Notes: generated by a model not told the origin, from the sequence alone. Shown: positions 11,169-22,647, numbered from the stretch's first letter. The stretch is DNA of 64,000 bases from Anthoceros angustus (GCA_010909165.1 MU008189.1:612076-676075), one strand, 5' to 3'. Program-made: numbers and translations.

Positions 11169-11849
11169 ACCTTCCAAAAACTCTCCTCGCTAGAATAATG
11201 ATCAAGTGATTCAAGTTTTTTCCCAAAACTAAGAGCATGGCAACAAGTCCACAGAAATGCCCGATCTTAAGGATATGATTTTGCATTTGGTATTTAATTA
11301 TTTGATCATGGATGGACAAGTGAGCTTTGGATACAAAAGTGAGCACAAGACACACAACCCAAGCTCATTTGAATTTCAAAATTCAAGTGAACACGAGAAC
11401 ACTAAAAGTGAGTCTTTGTCACCGAAGTTGGAACTTGTTCAAATTTCAAAGTTTGGAATAAGCGGAATTTCAAAGTTGTACCACGCGAATTTCAAGAGCG
11501 TTGTCAAGTGAACATGGAACAAAAGTGAAGCATGGTCACAAACAATAAACTTGTTTGTATTTCAAAGTTTTGTCTAAGCGGGATTTTCAAAAGATGGTAA
11601 GTACCCATGTTGGTGCGGCACTTGTCACCAATGAGAGCATAACACGCCATCTTCACGCCTGCGAGACCTTTCACCACCGCTGCGCTTGAGGCGCTCGGTG
11701 CGTGTGTGAACCATGTGCCCGATCTTGAGCTGCGAGGAGGAGAGGCGGGAAGGGAGCCCGTCCGAGCGTGCAAGGAATTGAATGGCTCAGCAGCGCCTCC
11801 CTCTCGGGTGCACTTAGGAAAGCAAAACACGCACACTGGAAGCGTGGTG

Positions 11850-14800
11850 GAGGAAAGCAAATTCGAGTTGCATCTTTGCGTGTGGAAGATGGAGCATCTT
11901 TGTGCGTGGATGTTAGGCAAGAGGCGGGGAGCGTCCTTCGCATGGAGGAGGATTGTCACGGTGATAATCATACGGCGGAGGGTGGGTGTGAGGCGGCTTC
12001 TCCGGATCCAAGAACCCTCAATGAGTGAGGAGGGAACTAGTCTACGAGGGCAAACAGTCCTCTTTCATCCAGGCGGTCAAGGCGATTCTGCACGGCAAAG
12101 GGGCGGATCTCACCAGTCGTGATGGGGCTGTGATGCACAATGTGGGCGTATTGCTCGAGAACTTGGCCACGTTTTCGGTTGTAGAACCACTTCAATTCGA
12201 TAGCAAGGCTAAGGTGTTAGATGCTTTTCCAGCTTGTGGCCTCAAGGAATTCTTCCCCGCTTGTAGGGTGAAGGCTCGAAGCCACATCCTCGCTTCCAAA
12301 CATCAGGCGGCCATGAAAAGCTGGAGTGTACAAGCGTCGATCACTTGAAGGCAAGACAAACCTTTATGAATATTGTGCTAACTAACGACGTGAGGCAAGC
12401 AAGCTGGGCTGCCGAGTCCTTGGGGTCAGAAGAGTTGTGGCACGCCATCTTCAAACCCGCGATTTGCAAAGTGCACCGAGGAGGCGCGGTGTGGGTGGGG
12501 GAAGGCTCGTTCGATTGTTTGCCCCAAGGGGTTAAGGAAATGTTTTGCAATTTTGGGAGTCGGCGTCAAGGCCTTCCTCCAACTCCAAGGATGCGAGGCG
12601 GGTGGCTCCTCTTGTCTTCCGCGCACATCATCCATTTCCTAGATACCTCTCGGGTGATTCGGTTCCAATTTCTCTCTTTGCTTCCCGGCGGTGCGCGCGC
12701 CATTGGTGGTGAGCGTCTCCTTGCCCGTGCAAGCTAGTCTATTCTTGCAATTGAACACGCCACTAACCCTTTAACTTGTTTGACAAGCCGTCGGGATCAT
12801 CACTATATGTGATGACATGCTTGCCGTGCTACCGTCACTCTGCATGTTCGAGTTTCCTCCTGTGTGGCCTCGCTTGACACCTTCACTTTGTCTCTTTGCT
12901 TGCGCCATGCTTGCCACAGCTCTTGTTTAGTTGCTCTTGCTCCTGGTCATTTGCCCGGGCTCGATCATTGCTCGCTCCATGGTCATTTGCTATTGCTCAT
13001 TTTCTCGCTCCGTCATTTGCTCGCTCCTTGTCATTTGCTCGCTCCTTGTCATTTGCTCGCTCCTTGTCATTTGCTCGCTCCGTCATTTGCACCGCTATTG
13101 CTCATTTGCTCGCTCCTTGTCATTTGCTCGCTCCTTGTCATTTGCTCGCTCCTTGTCATTTGCCCGGCTCCCCATTTGGCACGGCTCCGCTCCTTTGCCA
13201 TGGCTCGATCATTTGCTCTGCGTGCAATGTTCATTTCTGTAGCTCAGTTCACTCGAGGATATACAAGGCTCACACCTTTGTGAGTGGGGCACTTCATGTG
13301 GCTCTGTGTCCTTTTGCACCGCTCCACTCTATCTACTTTGTTTGGTCACATCTTGGTGTCCCAGCTTTTAGAGGAGATGTTCGAGCATACATTGTCGTGA
13401 GTGATGTGCAGAGTTTTTGCGCTTTCAAAGGAGAATCCGGATATCAAGATTGGCCGAGCATTCGAGAAGCCCTTCTTCATCAAATCCAGCAAGAGAGAAA
13501 TGTCATTGTTGCGGTACCATGTCGAGATGGCATTTTGAAAGACGCTCGAATGCCTGACATCAAAGGTGCACCTCGTGTGCACGTGTACACGGGGTGTGGA
13601 GAGGAACCCGAGGAGGGGACAAGTGCCACGCGCCGGAGATGTTTTCATCCGTCCAGAGATGGTGCACTCTTTATGCCCTAGAGCACCGGATGAGGAGGCA
13701 TAGGCGAAAATGTTTGCTTGGTAAATGCGGCTGTGGAGTTTCCAAGTGGCCTCTCCTAAGGAGGTTTCACAAGCATTTTGCCGGAGATGAAGTGAAGTGG
13801 CGGTGCTTGAATATCGGAAGGTGGGAGTGAATGAGGACGGAACCTCCAAGTCCGAATAAAGCTAGTTTCTGGAAACCCATCCTTGATGATTGAATTTCTT
13901 AAGGATAAATTGATCGCTTTCATTTCACATGACTACGTCCAAAGATGGCAAGCCACAGGTTTTAAGTGCATTGATTGGTTTCGAGGATGTGATAGTTTCG
14001 TTATGGACTTTTAACTATGCTTTTCAAGTTCGAATGAGATACAATCAATGCACGCATAGTGATCAAGTTACTATTCTAGTTCATGTTACATATATGCGGA
14101 TGGGCGGTGGTGGAGGAGGACCCTGTTGTGTTCAGTTTTACCACTTTTACATTAGTGATGACATGCGATGACACTCTCTTTGTCCAAGATGCCCTTATGC
14201 TACATTGGGATGCTCTTGTCAAATGGATACAAGAGTCCACGAGCATTGGATGTGGTCGGATGGTGCAAGCAATTTAAGGCTTGCGACCAAGCTATTTTGT
14301 GGCGGTACCCAAGTCTAACCGGAGGATGCGAGTCTTTGTGGAGCTATTTTGGGTCGAGCCACGGAAAGGGGAGCACGCTGGGCGGTGCCATATTAAAGAG
14401 GGCACTACGTGCAAGAGTCACCTTCATCGAGGCAGAGAGCGCGGATGTTGTCGACTTCCTGCGGTCCAAGATATCCAATGGGGCTGCATCCTCCTATGCA
14501 AGTGGAGAAAGGCGGTGCAAAGGGTTTTTGGTTGGTGGGAAAGAATGAAGTCAACCAGCGTGGTGGGTGTGCACCAATCCGGGTTCTAAAGGCATGCACA
14601 TATATGGTGACTCGATGGATGCAACCAACCCTCGGCTCAAGATGCGGCATCTTGCGTGTTTTTGTCTTGTGTGCATGGGCGGTGACCATGGAGCATGTGA
14701 CGATGCCCTATCTGCATATGGCATTGATTACTCGAGGCGGACGGAGAAACGTTGGTCGGTCGGACCGCACGCACCATTGTCGCTACATGCGGTTGGTCCG

Positions 14801-15223
14801 GATGGGCCACGATCCTGCGCTAATGGTGTTGCTAGTGAAGATGTCTCAAATTGCACCTCTTGGAGCTTGGAGACAACTTTGTGGTGCGTCACGGATCCTG
14901 TGACGAAGGTTCAACTTTTATTTGGCAAAGTGCACTGTTGCAGTGCATGTGACCACGGAGCACATTACTGTCCCGCGGACAAAATTTCCTGTGGGATAAG
15001 GTGGTTGTGGGCCAAGATTACTCGGGTTGAGCCGGATGGTTGTGTGTACACTTTGGATCATGAGGCATGAGGTCACCCTTCTTTCATCCTACGTGGAGAC
15101 TGCAAGTTCCCACTTTTGGAACGCGTGGAAGGAGGCCGATTAGTGTATGTGCTTGACTCGGACACGGTCGAGTCCTTTAAGGAGCTTGTGAGGAGGGAAA
15201 CCAACCCATTTGTGTTTTCGTAG
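11850..15223 (+). pseudogene. Transposase-like protein, frameshifted (element copy 1)
   Basis: The frame is broken, but comparison with copy 2 gives a long coherent reading ending ANPFVFS-stop at 15223. Recognisable blocks: a region reading SDQVTILVHVTYMRMG (about 14060-14108); ISDDMR..TLFVQ.ALMLHW (about 14148-14210); WSDG (14253-14264), followed one frame over by a QFKAC-like string; YPSLTGG, WSYFG and KGEHDG-like words (about 14300-14400); and VVDFLRSK (about 14440). Acidic residues set in SDD, WSDG and EHDG blocks recall a DDE-type transposase core, but this is inference from motif shape. I cannot name the family. The N-terminal third is hardest to read. Confidence 0.5.
12990..13170 (+). 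repeat. 18-bp minisatellite in element copy 1
   Basis: About seven units of TTTGCTCGCTCCTTGTCA with small variants. Because 18 is a multiple of three, it translates as a monotonous Ser/Leu/Ala run in all plus frames; I do not treat that as a protein domain. Confidence 0.8.
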
Positions 15224-15504
15224 TCGACTCTAAGGCCTCAATTGTACATATGCCGAACGAAATTGAAATGACGAACTTGTAAATACCATGGTGTTGCTCA
15301 AGATGTGGCCATATTCACACGCAGTGATGACCCGCTCCACTCGCTTGGGATCCGGAGCACTTTGCTTGACTTGCGACCTTGCGGGTGACAATGCCCAACT
15401 TAAGCGCCTTTTAAAACCCCATCTCGTGGAAGACCTTGGAAGAGCCAAAGATTGATGCAAGTGAGTCATGGCCACGGCGTCGGTCGGTGTCAGTCGGCGG
15501 TAGT

Positions 15505-15612
15505 GTCGCTGCGATGGCGGTAGCGGGTATTCTGCGATGGCGGTGCGGTGTTGTGCGATGGCGGTGCGGTGTCGGTGCGATGGCGGTGTGTCGGTGCGAT
15601 GGCGGATGCGAG
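15505..15612 (+). repeat. GCGATGGCGGTG-type short tandem repeat, copy 1
   Basis: Irregular units of GCGATGGCGGTGCGGTGT-like text. This is a CG-dense stretch in the gap between the two converging frames of the element. Its counterpart is at 34425-34520. Confidence 0.7.
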
Positions 15613-16559
15613 ATGGTAGGCGGAGACCATTCATGGCTCGGGCGACCTCGGGCAAGTGTCCGGAAGACTTGCGTAGTCATTTGGTGGTGATGCGGCAACC
15701 CGGATCCGGCGCACGATGCGGAAAGGGTCGCCACGCCGGGCGTCGGTGATCACGCGTCGGTGGCCCACCGGAGGATGAGGGTGAGGATACACAATCGGTG
15801 AAGTCAAGCTAGTCTCTAAGAAGGGACCAAGAAAAGGGCCATCTAGTGTTTGGGAGAAGTTCGTTATTCCACGCCCATGTTTGTTCTTGCGTGTTTAGGC
15901 GTGGTGTGTGTTGGAAGGAAGGCTCTCTCCCTGTACATGCGGAGGCGCTATTGTTTCTCAATTGAAGCACTTCAAAATTGTCCATTCTATCAAGTATGTC
16001 AAGCGGTGTCTTTTCTAGTCTCTCCATTGTCCGGTTGTCTAGCCACCCTGATTCAGCGTTTGACATGTGCCTCTAGGGCTTCCTCTAGCGTGGCCAGCCG
16101 AGGGCTTACCCAATACTTGGGCTTGTCCTTCTTGTTGTGGGGATCCAGTCTGCTCCGATCTCGACTTTGGCTGCGGCCACGCGATGCCGCCGGAGACAGT
16201 TGCCCAAGCTTCCCTTGTTCGGGCGGTATAGCCCGGGCCCTACTTCCACATAATAATTACCTTCAACAACCTCGGGCCGAATTGGGCGACCCTTCCAAAA
16301 CTTGTCTTCATGCGTGCCTCGAACACCCTCGACACACGAGGAGGTAGAATTTAACGTTCTCTGCATTGCCTCCGCATACCATATAGTTGTCTCCAGCTCC
16401 AACTCTCTCCAGCAAGTGACTAGTCTTCGGTCTTGATGAATGCTTCGGTTTGGTCGTCTTTGGAGCCTTCCGCTTCATGCCTCTACTCCCAGAGCGGGTC
16501 CCCATCCCCTCGGCAGCCTCACTATTATCATGCTGCACCAAACCTGTGCCCACCCCACT

Positions 16560-17080
16560 CACATTTCCAGCCTCAGACAGTTCAGGCGACACCTCCACCC
16601 CAGCCTGCTCCACCTGACATGTGTCCTTGTCCACTTCAGGTCCATCATCCTTCGCCTCATGAGATGTGTCCTCATTCTCCACCTCAGGTGTGTCCCTATC
16701 CACCTCAAGTGGGGCCTTCTCAACCTCAAGTCTCTCCGTGCCTGTGTCATTCTCCACCTCATGTGTGGCATTTGTCCGGTCGTGTGTGGTGGCCTCTCTA
16801 CGATGCCCTCCATGTCCACCTCAAGCGTGTCCTTGTCCACCTCTAGTGTGGCCTTCTCAACTGAGCTATGTCATTCTCCACCTCATGTGTGGCACTTTTA
16901 CGCCTGTGTGTGGCCTTCACCTCGTAGCTCCCTGTCCACCTCATGTGTGTCCTTGTCCACCTCAAATGTGGCATTCTCCACTATAAGTGTGGCCTTTTCC
17001 CGCTCGGGATGTGGCCTTCTTCACCTCATGCGGCTCATTCTCCACCTCATGCGGCTCATTCTCCACCTCGGTGTGGGCGT
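16560..17080 (-). repeat. Repeat encoding acidic EVDKDT-type units (copy 1)
   Basis: On plus it is a run of TCCACCTCATGTGTGGCATT-like units; on minus it reads as repeated EVDKDT/EVENAT-type hexad-to-dodecad units for long stretches. It lies next to a basic KRKAPK segment in the minus-strand protein. Confidence 0.65.
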
Positions 17081-18439
17081 TGTTGCAAAGTTGTCCAAAA
17101 CTTCGCATCATGTAAAAAGTCATCAAGTGCTTGGGGTTGGATGTCGTCCACTAAGCCGCCAACCACGTCATCACCTCCATGAACCTCCCGATGCCTCCCC
17201 ACACCGCACCTCGTTCCACGCCCGGGTCTTCCTGTGATCCGCTCCAGTGGGTGTCATCAACCAGCAATTCCATTGTTGCAACCTTCTCGAGGCCTACACC
17301 AGATTGACCCCTTGCATTGAGTCGTTTTTCACCGAGCGGGTCCAAGCACCCCTCTGTGCCACGACGCACCAAAAAGCGAGCCGTAGAGCCGCCGGTGGCA
17401 AGAGTGGCCGTGTTCGAATGGGAACACGGCGGCGGCACTTGTCACCGCAGCGACTTTTCATAGCAAGCGAAAAAAGCGATGATAGCATTAGACTTTGGAG
17501 GAAAGCAACACAGTGCAAAGGAGAACCCTATTCCTCGGCACACACCCCTCTACACACACGGAATCTGCTGCCGCATGTCTGGCGGTGGCGGATCTTCTCA
17601 AGGCGGGACAACAATGCATCCGGATCCTTTACCCATCAAGGTACTCGATTTCCACTCCTTGAGGCTCCCCACGCCTGCATCTGTTCCTGCGGAAGGTCCC
17701 AACCTTTGCGACATACCACCGAGTGTCCACATCCATCTGCGTCTTCGGGGCACATGTCTTGTTAGTGCAAATGGGAAAAAGGCAAAATTCATGGTACATA
17801 TGCCCGTACGAGCAAAACGCTCATTGCAGCCAAACCACCGCAATGACACGCACTCAATGAGAAACAAGGTGGACACCGGTTCGGACAAAGATCCGGACAG
17901 AATACCTTGCGCATATAGGGCAAGCATTCACAGCAATTGTTGGCGTCGTCTCCAATGGAAGGAAGTTGGTGCGACCGCCTCCCTTCCACTTCAACATCCA
18001 TGATGCAAGAGACTTGAGGATGTTGAACATCCGCCTCCTTTCGGTCAACAACGCAAGCTCAAGCTCATGTTGGGCGATCCTCGTCGCTAACTCCTCAACC
18101 CGAGGTACAGGCTTTTCTCCAGTGTACAAGGCTTGAAGTCGCCGAAGGTGATTAGGATGTGCCCTTGAATGTCCTCAAAAGTCTCGTCCTCGTCTTCCGC
18201 ACCATCTCCATTTCTTGAGAACACTTTACGGATGTCGACGCCACCTCCCAAGTCTCTTTTCACCCGGTCAATGCTTGCTTCACCTCCTTTGCGTGGCATC
18301 CACCTTGTCAAGTTGCGATTCATTCATCAACTCCCAGCCGACACGGATCGGTGGTCGAGGATGGTAGCCACCTTGCTCTTCCTTCGCGTCTGCCCTCACA
18401 CATCATCACCGAGTTACTCATCCACCCTTCCAAGGAACA

Positions 18440-18880
18440 TTATTGCATGCAAAGTGGCATTGTGCCACCGTAGAACCAATATGCAGCCTAGGAAAAGTGG
18501 CCTTGGGCAGAAGTGGAAGAGACCGAGTAAATGACTGTGGTGCAACGCACATGTGGCAGTGGACGAGTGCATGCAAAGTGGCATTGTGCACACAGTGGAA
18601 CAAATGTGCGAAAAATGACATTGGGCAGAAGTGGAAGATGACACGAGCAAATGGCAGTGAACGCACATGTGGCAGTGGACGAGTGCGAGGCAAAGTGGCA
18701 TTGTGCACACAGTGGAACAAATGAGCGAAAAACGACATTGGGCAGAAGTGGAAGAGACACATAGCAATGAACGCACATGTGGCAGTGGACGAGTGCATGC
18801 AAAGTGGCCTTGTACACATAGGTGGAACAAAAGCAGACGACATTGGACACCAAGCGGATGAGAAACAAACAGCACATGAC
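18440..18880 (+). repeat. 109-123-bp minisatellite (copy 1)
   Basis: Four units starting near 18451, 18574, 18692 and 18801. Each has AAAGTGGCATTGTGCACACA, a GACATTGGGCAGAAGTGGAA block and GCACATGTGGCAGTGGACGA. Unit length varies by small deletions. Confidence 0.75.
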
Positions 18881-20611
18881 TAGGTGCGACGCACATGTCG
18901 CTCAACAACTGTGTCCGAGTTCTTACCAGATAAGCTAGTGCATGGTGCACTTCACATGAGCCTACACTATGTCAAAAGGTTGGTGAAGGAGGCCATCACA
19001 GGTGCTCCTTAGAGGATACTAGGTAGTCTAGAGGACTTAGCGACCGAGGCATGCGGCAGGAAGATAAATCAGGCATGTTAGACAACCTTGGAGACAAAAT
19101 AAAAACAAGCACATCCTACCATGAGGTGGCTGCTGCTCATGTCTGTGGGCTTCCCTACAATGAGTAGGGGCTCTTCCTCCTTGACTCTGCGCCTTCACCG
19201 CCTGCCGCTTTCCCTCTCGTATTTCTCGTTTCTTATTCCTTCCGGATTGGGTCTTCTCGTGAAACACCCTCCAGTTCACCTCAACGCCAGCAAGTTTCTC
19301 CAGCGCAATCCCAAGGGCCATAAGCCTAGGGATCCGCTTCTCCCCCAAGCTGGGCCTCAACTCGTACATGCCATAAACAAGAACATCAATTTCCCTCCAT
19401 TCTTCTTATTTGAGGCGGTTCCCAACCATGCCCTCGTTAAAGCGGGGGCCAAAAGCTTCTCCACCTCCTCATTCCCCAACATTTTCCCTCGGTCCATTTA
19501 CGAGCCCCAAGTCTTTGACATCCACCCAAGCTAGCGGATCGCCATCGCCGCCCTCCATGTCCATCTTGCCATGGGCTCTTTCGCGCCCATATTCCCTCGA
19601 GCGCTCTCTTTCTTCTTGCTGGCTCCTTCCCTTTCCGGCTCCGCTTTTGCCCTACTTTTGGATTCCATGGATCGCCACTTGCGCTTGGGCACCTCGGGGT
19701 GAGTCGCTTCCACCTCACCTCCGTCTCGTCACTCTGCGGATGAGTGCCCAGCTCCCCTCCCACAGTGTGGTCTTCCACATCTCTGGCGTCCTCGCTTTCT
19801 TCAAGCTCGGACGTCGCCCTTAGATGAATTCCTCCGCACACAACCCACATCAAGGACCCTTTGTTAAGTTACATGGAAAGCACGCAGTTAGGCGGTGAGC
19901 ACCATCCACATCTGCGCATCAAAGCACTCGAGCCTTGCCTCGGCCCGCGCCGCGCCAAGTCCCCATCGCGACGGCCCTTGTCCTCCGCCATCCAGCTCTC
20001 GCCGTACGAGGCCCATGTCCTAGCCCCAAACCACGGCCGGCTCGGAGGGCTCCACAAGCCGGGTCTCGGGACATGAGCTTAGAGGTGCCTCCCACCTTGG
20101 GCGTAAGAGGCCTTGCACTTGGATCACCACCTCACCCAATCGCACCCTAAACTTTCCAAACATGCAATCATACAGGTCGCATCACGGCCGAGCTCCTAGG
20201 TGGGCGTTTCTCATGGGCAGATCTTTGTCGAGGCGGGGTCATGGCGGCAAGCGCAAGCCCGAACCCGGCAATTGCGGCTCGGGACCTCGCACCTCGCAGT
20301 TGGTGGCTCGAACTTGGCTGTCCTCCCGTGGCCCGATCTCCCTTCCGCCCGCCACGGCCTCTAACCGTGGGGACCTCATTGTGGATGAGGTGGGCACCCT
20401 CCTCCCTTCCTCCTGAACACTCCAAATGGCGATGGTGGCCGGCGCCTCAGAGCTCCAGTCGAGCCACTGCTTCACGCCCGGTACTTTCAATTCCCAAGTT
20501 CAATTGTACATGACATGTTCACGCTCCAAAATTTGACTTAACTTCAAACTATATAAATATTGGATAATCGAAACTACTTCGTATATGCACATAGTGCACA
20601 TTTGCATATGT

Positions 20612-20645
20612 CACAAAATGTATACCTAACCGTGCCTACACCCAT
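20612..20645 (-). repeat. Right terminal inverted repeat, copy 1
   Basis: Read on the minus strand: ATGGGTGTAGGCACGGTTAG, then GTATACATTTTGTG. It matches the left repeat. Right flanking sequence (GTGCCCCTCTG) is unrelated to the left flank. Confidence 0.65.
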
Positions 20646-20756
20646 GTGCCCCTCTGAGGATGACTTGCAACCGATCTTTTTTGATTAATTAATGTCCAGC
20701 TCATTCGAGTTTGATGCGTATAGATGCATGGGCCTTGGTTTCTAGATGAGCTACAT

Positions 20757-21060
20757 TTTCCAAAATTGCATGTATGATGGTGGTTTTAATGGCCAACCTT
20801 TTGAAGACGACAATGTTTCACAATGTTTTGCAGAGAAGCAAGAAAATAAATAGAATAGATGATTTGTCCTTGAGTAATGAAAGCCTGTCGGATGCAGTCG
20901 AACACAAGTATAAGAGAGGATCTGCCTGGCCACTGCGAGCCCTAGTGAGAGCCGGCGAGTATCTGAAGAAAGATGGCTGATCGCCCTAGCTGGGGATTTT
21001 GACCAAATGGCCGAGTATTTCAGTGAGGCTCTGAAGGAGGACCTGTCTATACCCACTGTG
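20757..21060 (+). repeat. Copia-linked segment S, copy 3
   Basis: Copy of segment S just inside the right flank of the inverted-repeat element, directly upstream of the reverse transcriptase remnant. It is fused near 21060 to the RT text GGATGGCAAACTTGTTATCA. Confidence 0.55.
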
Positions 21061-21074
21061 ATGCCCACTACAGC

Positions 21075-22021
21075 TGTTGTAAGGATGGCAAACTTGTTAT
21101 CATTGCTCTATATGTGGACGACATCATAATTGCTACAAATAGTCATGACTCATTATTGGAGTTCAAATTGCAAGGAATAGGGAAGAAGGTACAATAAGTA
21201 TTTTTCAAACAAAGTATGTTATGGAGCTTCTTAATCGTTTTAAGCTTGAGGCAGCTCGTCCTTCGGCCACTCCACTTGCAGCTAGTCAAACCCTGTCCAC
21301 TATGGATAGCCCTACTACAAATGAGAAACGTGAGAGGATGTTGCAAACTCCTTATAGAGAGGCTGTTGGATGCTTGCTCTTCCTTAATGGGCCGGACTCG
21401 ATATTACTCATGTAGTTTCCATTGTGTCCGCATTTCTCTCTAATCCGTGTTTGGCCCATTGGCTTGTGGTAAAATGCATCTATCGATATTATGCAGTCTA
21501 CTATGCATGTAAGCGATTGAGAGATTAGGAATAGGAAGACTTGTACTTGAGGGTTGGTTTGATGCTAACTAGTAGCTGATCCTATGACAAGGAAAAGCTT
21601 GTCTAGCTATTGTTTTACCATGTGTAGTGCAGCCATTTCATGGACATGCAAAGAGCAACGAAGTGTGTTTTTGAGCTCCACGGAGAGTGAGTATGCATCT
21701 TTAACACTCGCCGGTAAGGAGGCAGTAGCTGGTAGGACTTTGCTAGCTGGAATGGGTCAAACTCAGGATTCACCTACTTTGTTACATTGTGACAACATGT
21801 CGGCGATAGCTGTGACGAAGAATGCCAAGTATCAGGCCTGAACTAAGCACAGTGTGCATCATCATTTTATAAGACAACGAGTTGCTGAGAATCAAGTTAT
21901 TATTGAGTATATTCCAACAGAGGAGAACCTTGCTGATATATTTACTAAAGTCTTGTCAAAGTCTAAACATGAGCATTTCTCATCAGCTTTGGGTCTAGTG
22001 GATTTATCTAATCACAAATAA
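21075..22021 (+). pseudogene. Ty1/Copia reverse transcriptase 3' part and RNase H (unit 1)
   Basis: Begins in the RT palm with KDGKLVIIALYVDDIIIATN (YVDD active-site motif, about 21120). It continues through TPLAASQTLSTMDSP and YREAVGCLLFLNG, then RNase H text: SSTESEYASL (about 21675), LLHCDNMSAIA (about 21780), HHHFIRQRV and TEENLADIFTKVL. It ends with stop TAA at 22019-22021. Frame is lost around 21400-21580. The upstream RT and all of the integrase end are missing, replaced by segment S, so this is a chimaeric remnant. Copia polyproteins of this kind drive replication through an RNA intermediate; this one cannot. Confidence 0.85.
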
Positions 22022-22500
22022 TGCTTCATCCGTGGGAGAGTTTCTCTTCATCAAGTTGACTTGCTATATATCAAGTATTTATTAAGAGTGAACATGACGT
22101 GTTAGTTAGTTAGCCTCATTCTATGTTGTTCCAAATGTGAGTGGAAGTGTAGAGGATATCATATTTAGGGCACGTTTAAACATAATATTCTTAAGAAATA
22201 ACTTAGGGCACCCCAGACTTGAACAAACACTAGATTCAGTAGCTATAACTACTTCTTATGTTTCACGGTTTTGACACTTTTGCTTGCTTAATTTGATTTT
22301 GCTCTTGTACAATTGCTTCCGCCGAATGCATTGTCAATTTCCTCCACCTTCTCGAAATCGAGCGTGGTTTCATCGGGGGCAGCCACTCGGCCAGCTTTCT
22401 TGCAGTCACCGTGTCACACAGGCTGGTCGTGGATCAAGAGCTGCGGAGACTTGCGGGGGACACACAATTGGAGACTTGTGTCGAGGTTGGAGACCGTAGT
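22022..22500. other. Copia 3' flank, no gene recognised
   Basis: Follows the RNase H stop; the counterpart is 40875-41375. A short direct repeat GTTAGTTAGTTAG lies near 22103. It may contain part of an LTR, but no TG..CA end pair was found. From about 22300 the text changes to C/G-rich sequence that differs strongly between the two copies (22360-22470 against 41220-41340). Confidence 0.35.
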
Positions 22501-22503
22501 CGA

Positions 22504-22524
22504 GAAGAAGAAGAAGAAGAAGAA
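22504..22524 (+). repeat. (GAA)7 microsatellite
   Basis: Seven GAA units upstream of the tRNA gene. The unit 2 copy has eight. Confidence 0.9.
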
Positions 22525-22647
22525 TTTTATTTGAGTCCACTAAGGACGGATTTCCGTCATGGATTTCCGTCGAGGCTGCTGTGTGGAGGGGCGATGGAGG
22601 CTCCAAGAGATTATTAAATATATATACACAGTCTCTATTGTCAGCCT

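Larger units (their letters stand above)
15800..20490 (-). pseudogene. Second element-encoded protein(s), minus strand, decayed (copy 1)
   Basis: Read on minus from 20490 down, there are charged N-terminal pieces: about 19050-19370 YELRPSLGEKRIPRLMALG, with basic KKRE runs. Next is a helical segment at about 18060-18130 (ELATRIAQHELELALLTERR). A Cys-rich segment follows: CPIC at about 17915 and, in copy 2, GHMYHEFCL with CTNKTC, resembling a RING-type or similar zinc fold. Then come acidic EVDKDT-type repeats (16560-17080), a basic KRKAPKTTKPK stretch (about 16480) and a C-terminal LDNRTMERLEKTPLDILD (about 16000). No catalytic domain was recognised. It may be more than one gene. Convergent orientation with the transposase-like frame is typical of two-gene DNA transposons. 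Confidence 0.4.
11088..20645 (+). mobile_element. 9.56-kb inverted-repeat element, copy 1
   Basis: Bounded by imperfect inverted repeats of about 36 bp (11088-11125 and 20612-20645) that share GCACGGTTAGGTA. It holds a plus-strand transposase-like frame (to about 15223), a minus-strand second frame (about 20490 to 15800) and four internal minisatellites. No long target-site duplication was found; only AT borders both ends. The size, inverted ends and protein motifs suggest a DNA transposon. The ends are not CACTA, and I could not place the superfamily. Confidence 0.65.

Noticed and set aside
12864-13681. 261-codon plus ORF with ARSLSFARSLSF repeats
   Set aside because: The N-terminal half is the 18-bp minisatellite read in one of three open frames. 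Only the part after about 13200 resembles the transposase-like text, and it changes frame.
18414-18950. 178-codon minus ORF rich in Cys/His/Leu (HFCPMSFFAHLFHC-type repeats)
   Set aside because: It is the reverse translation of the 109-123-bp minisatellite. Unit lengths vary by non-multiples of three, so the frame is not conserved. It is not a zinc-finger array.
11088-20645. CACTA (En/Spm) assignment for the inverted-repeat element
   Set aside because: The ends do not begin with CACTA, no 3-bp target duplication was found, and the protein motifs do not match a transposase of that family that I recognise.
20757-21060. Segment S as a separate small transposon
   Set aside because: No inverted or direct terminal repeats and no target duplications were found around its five copies, and all sit beside Copia pieces. 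A Copia internal segment is more likely.
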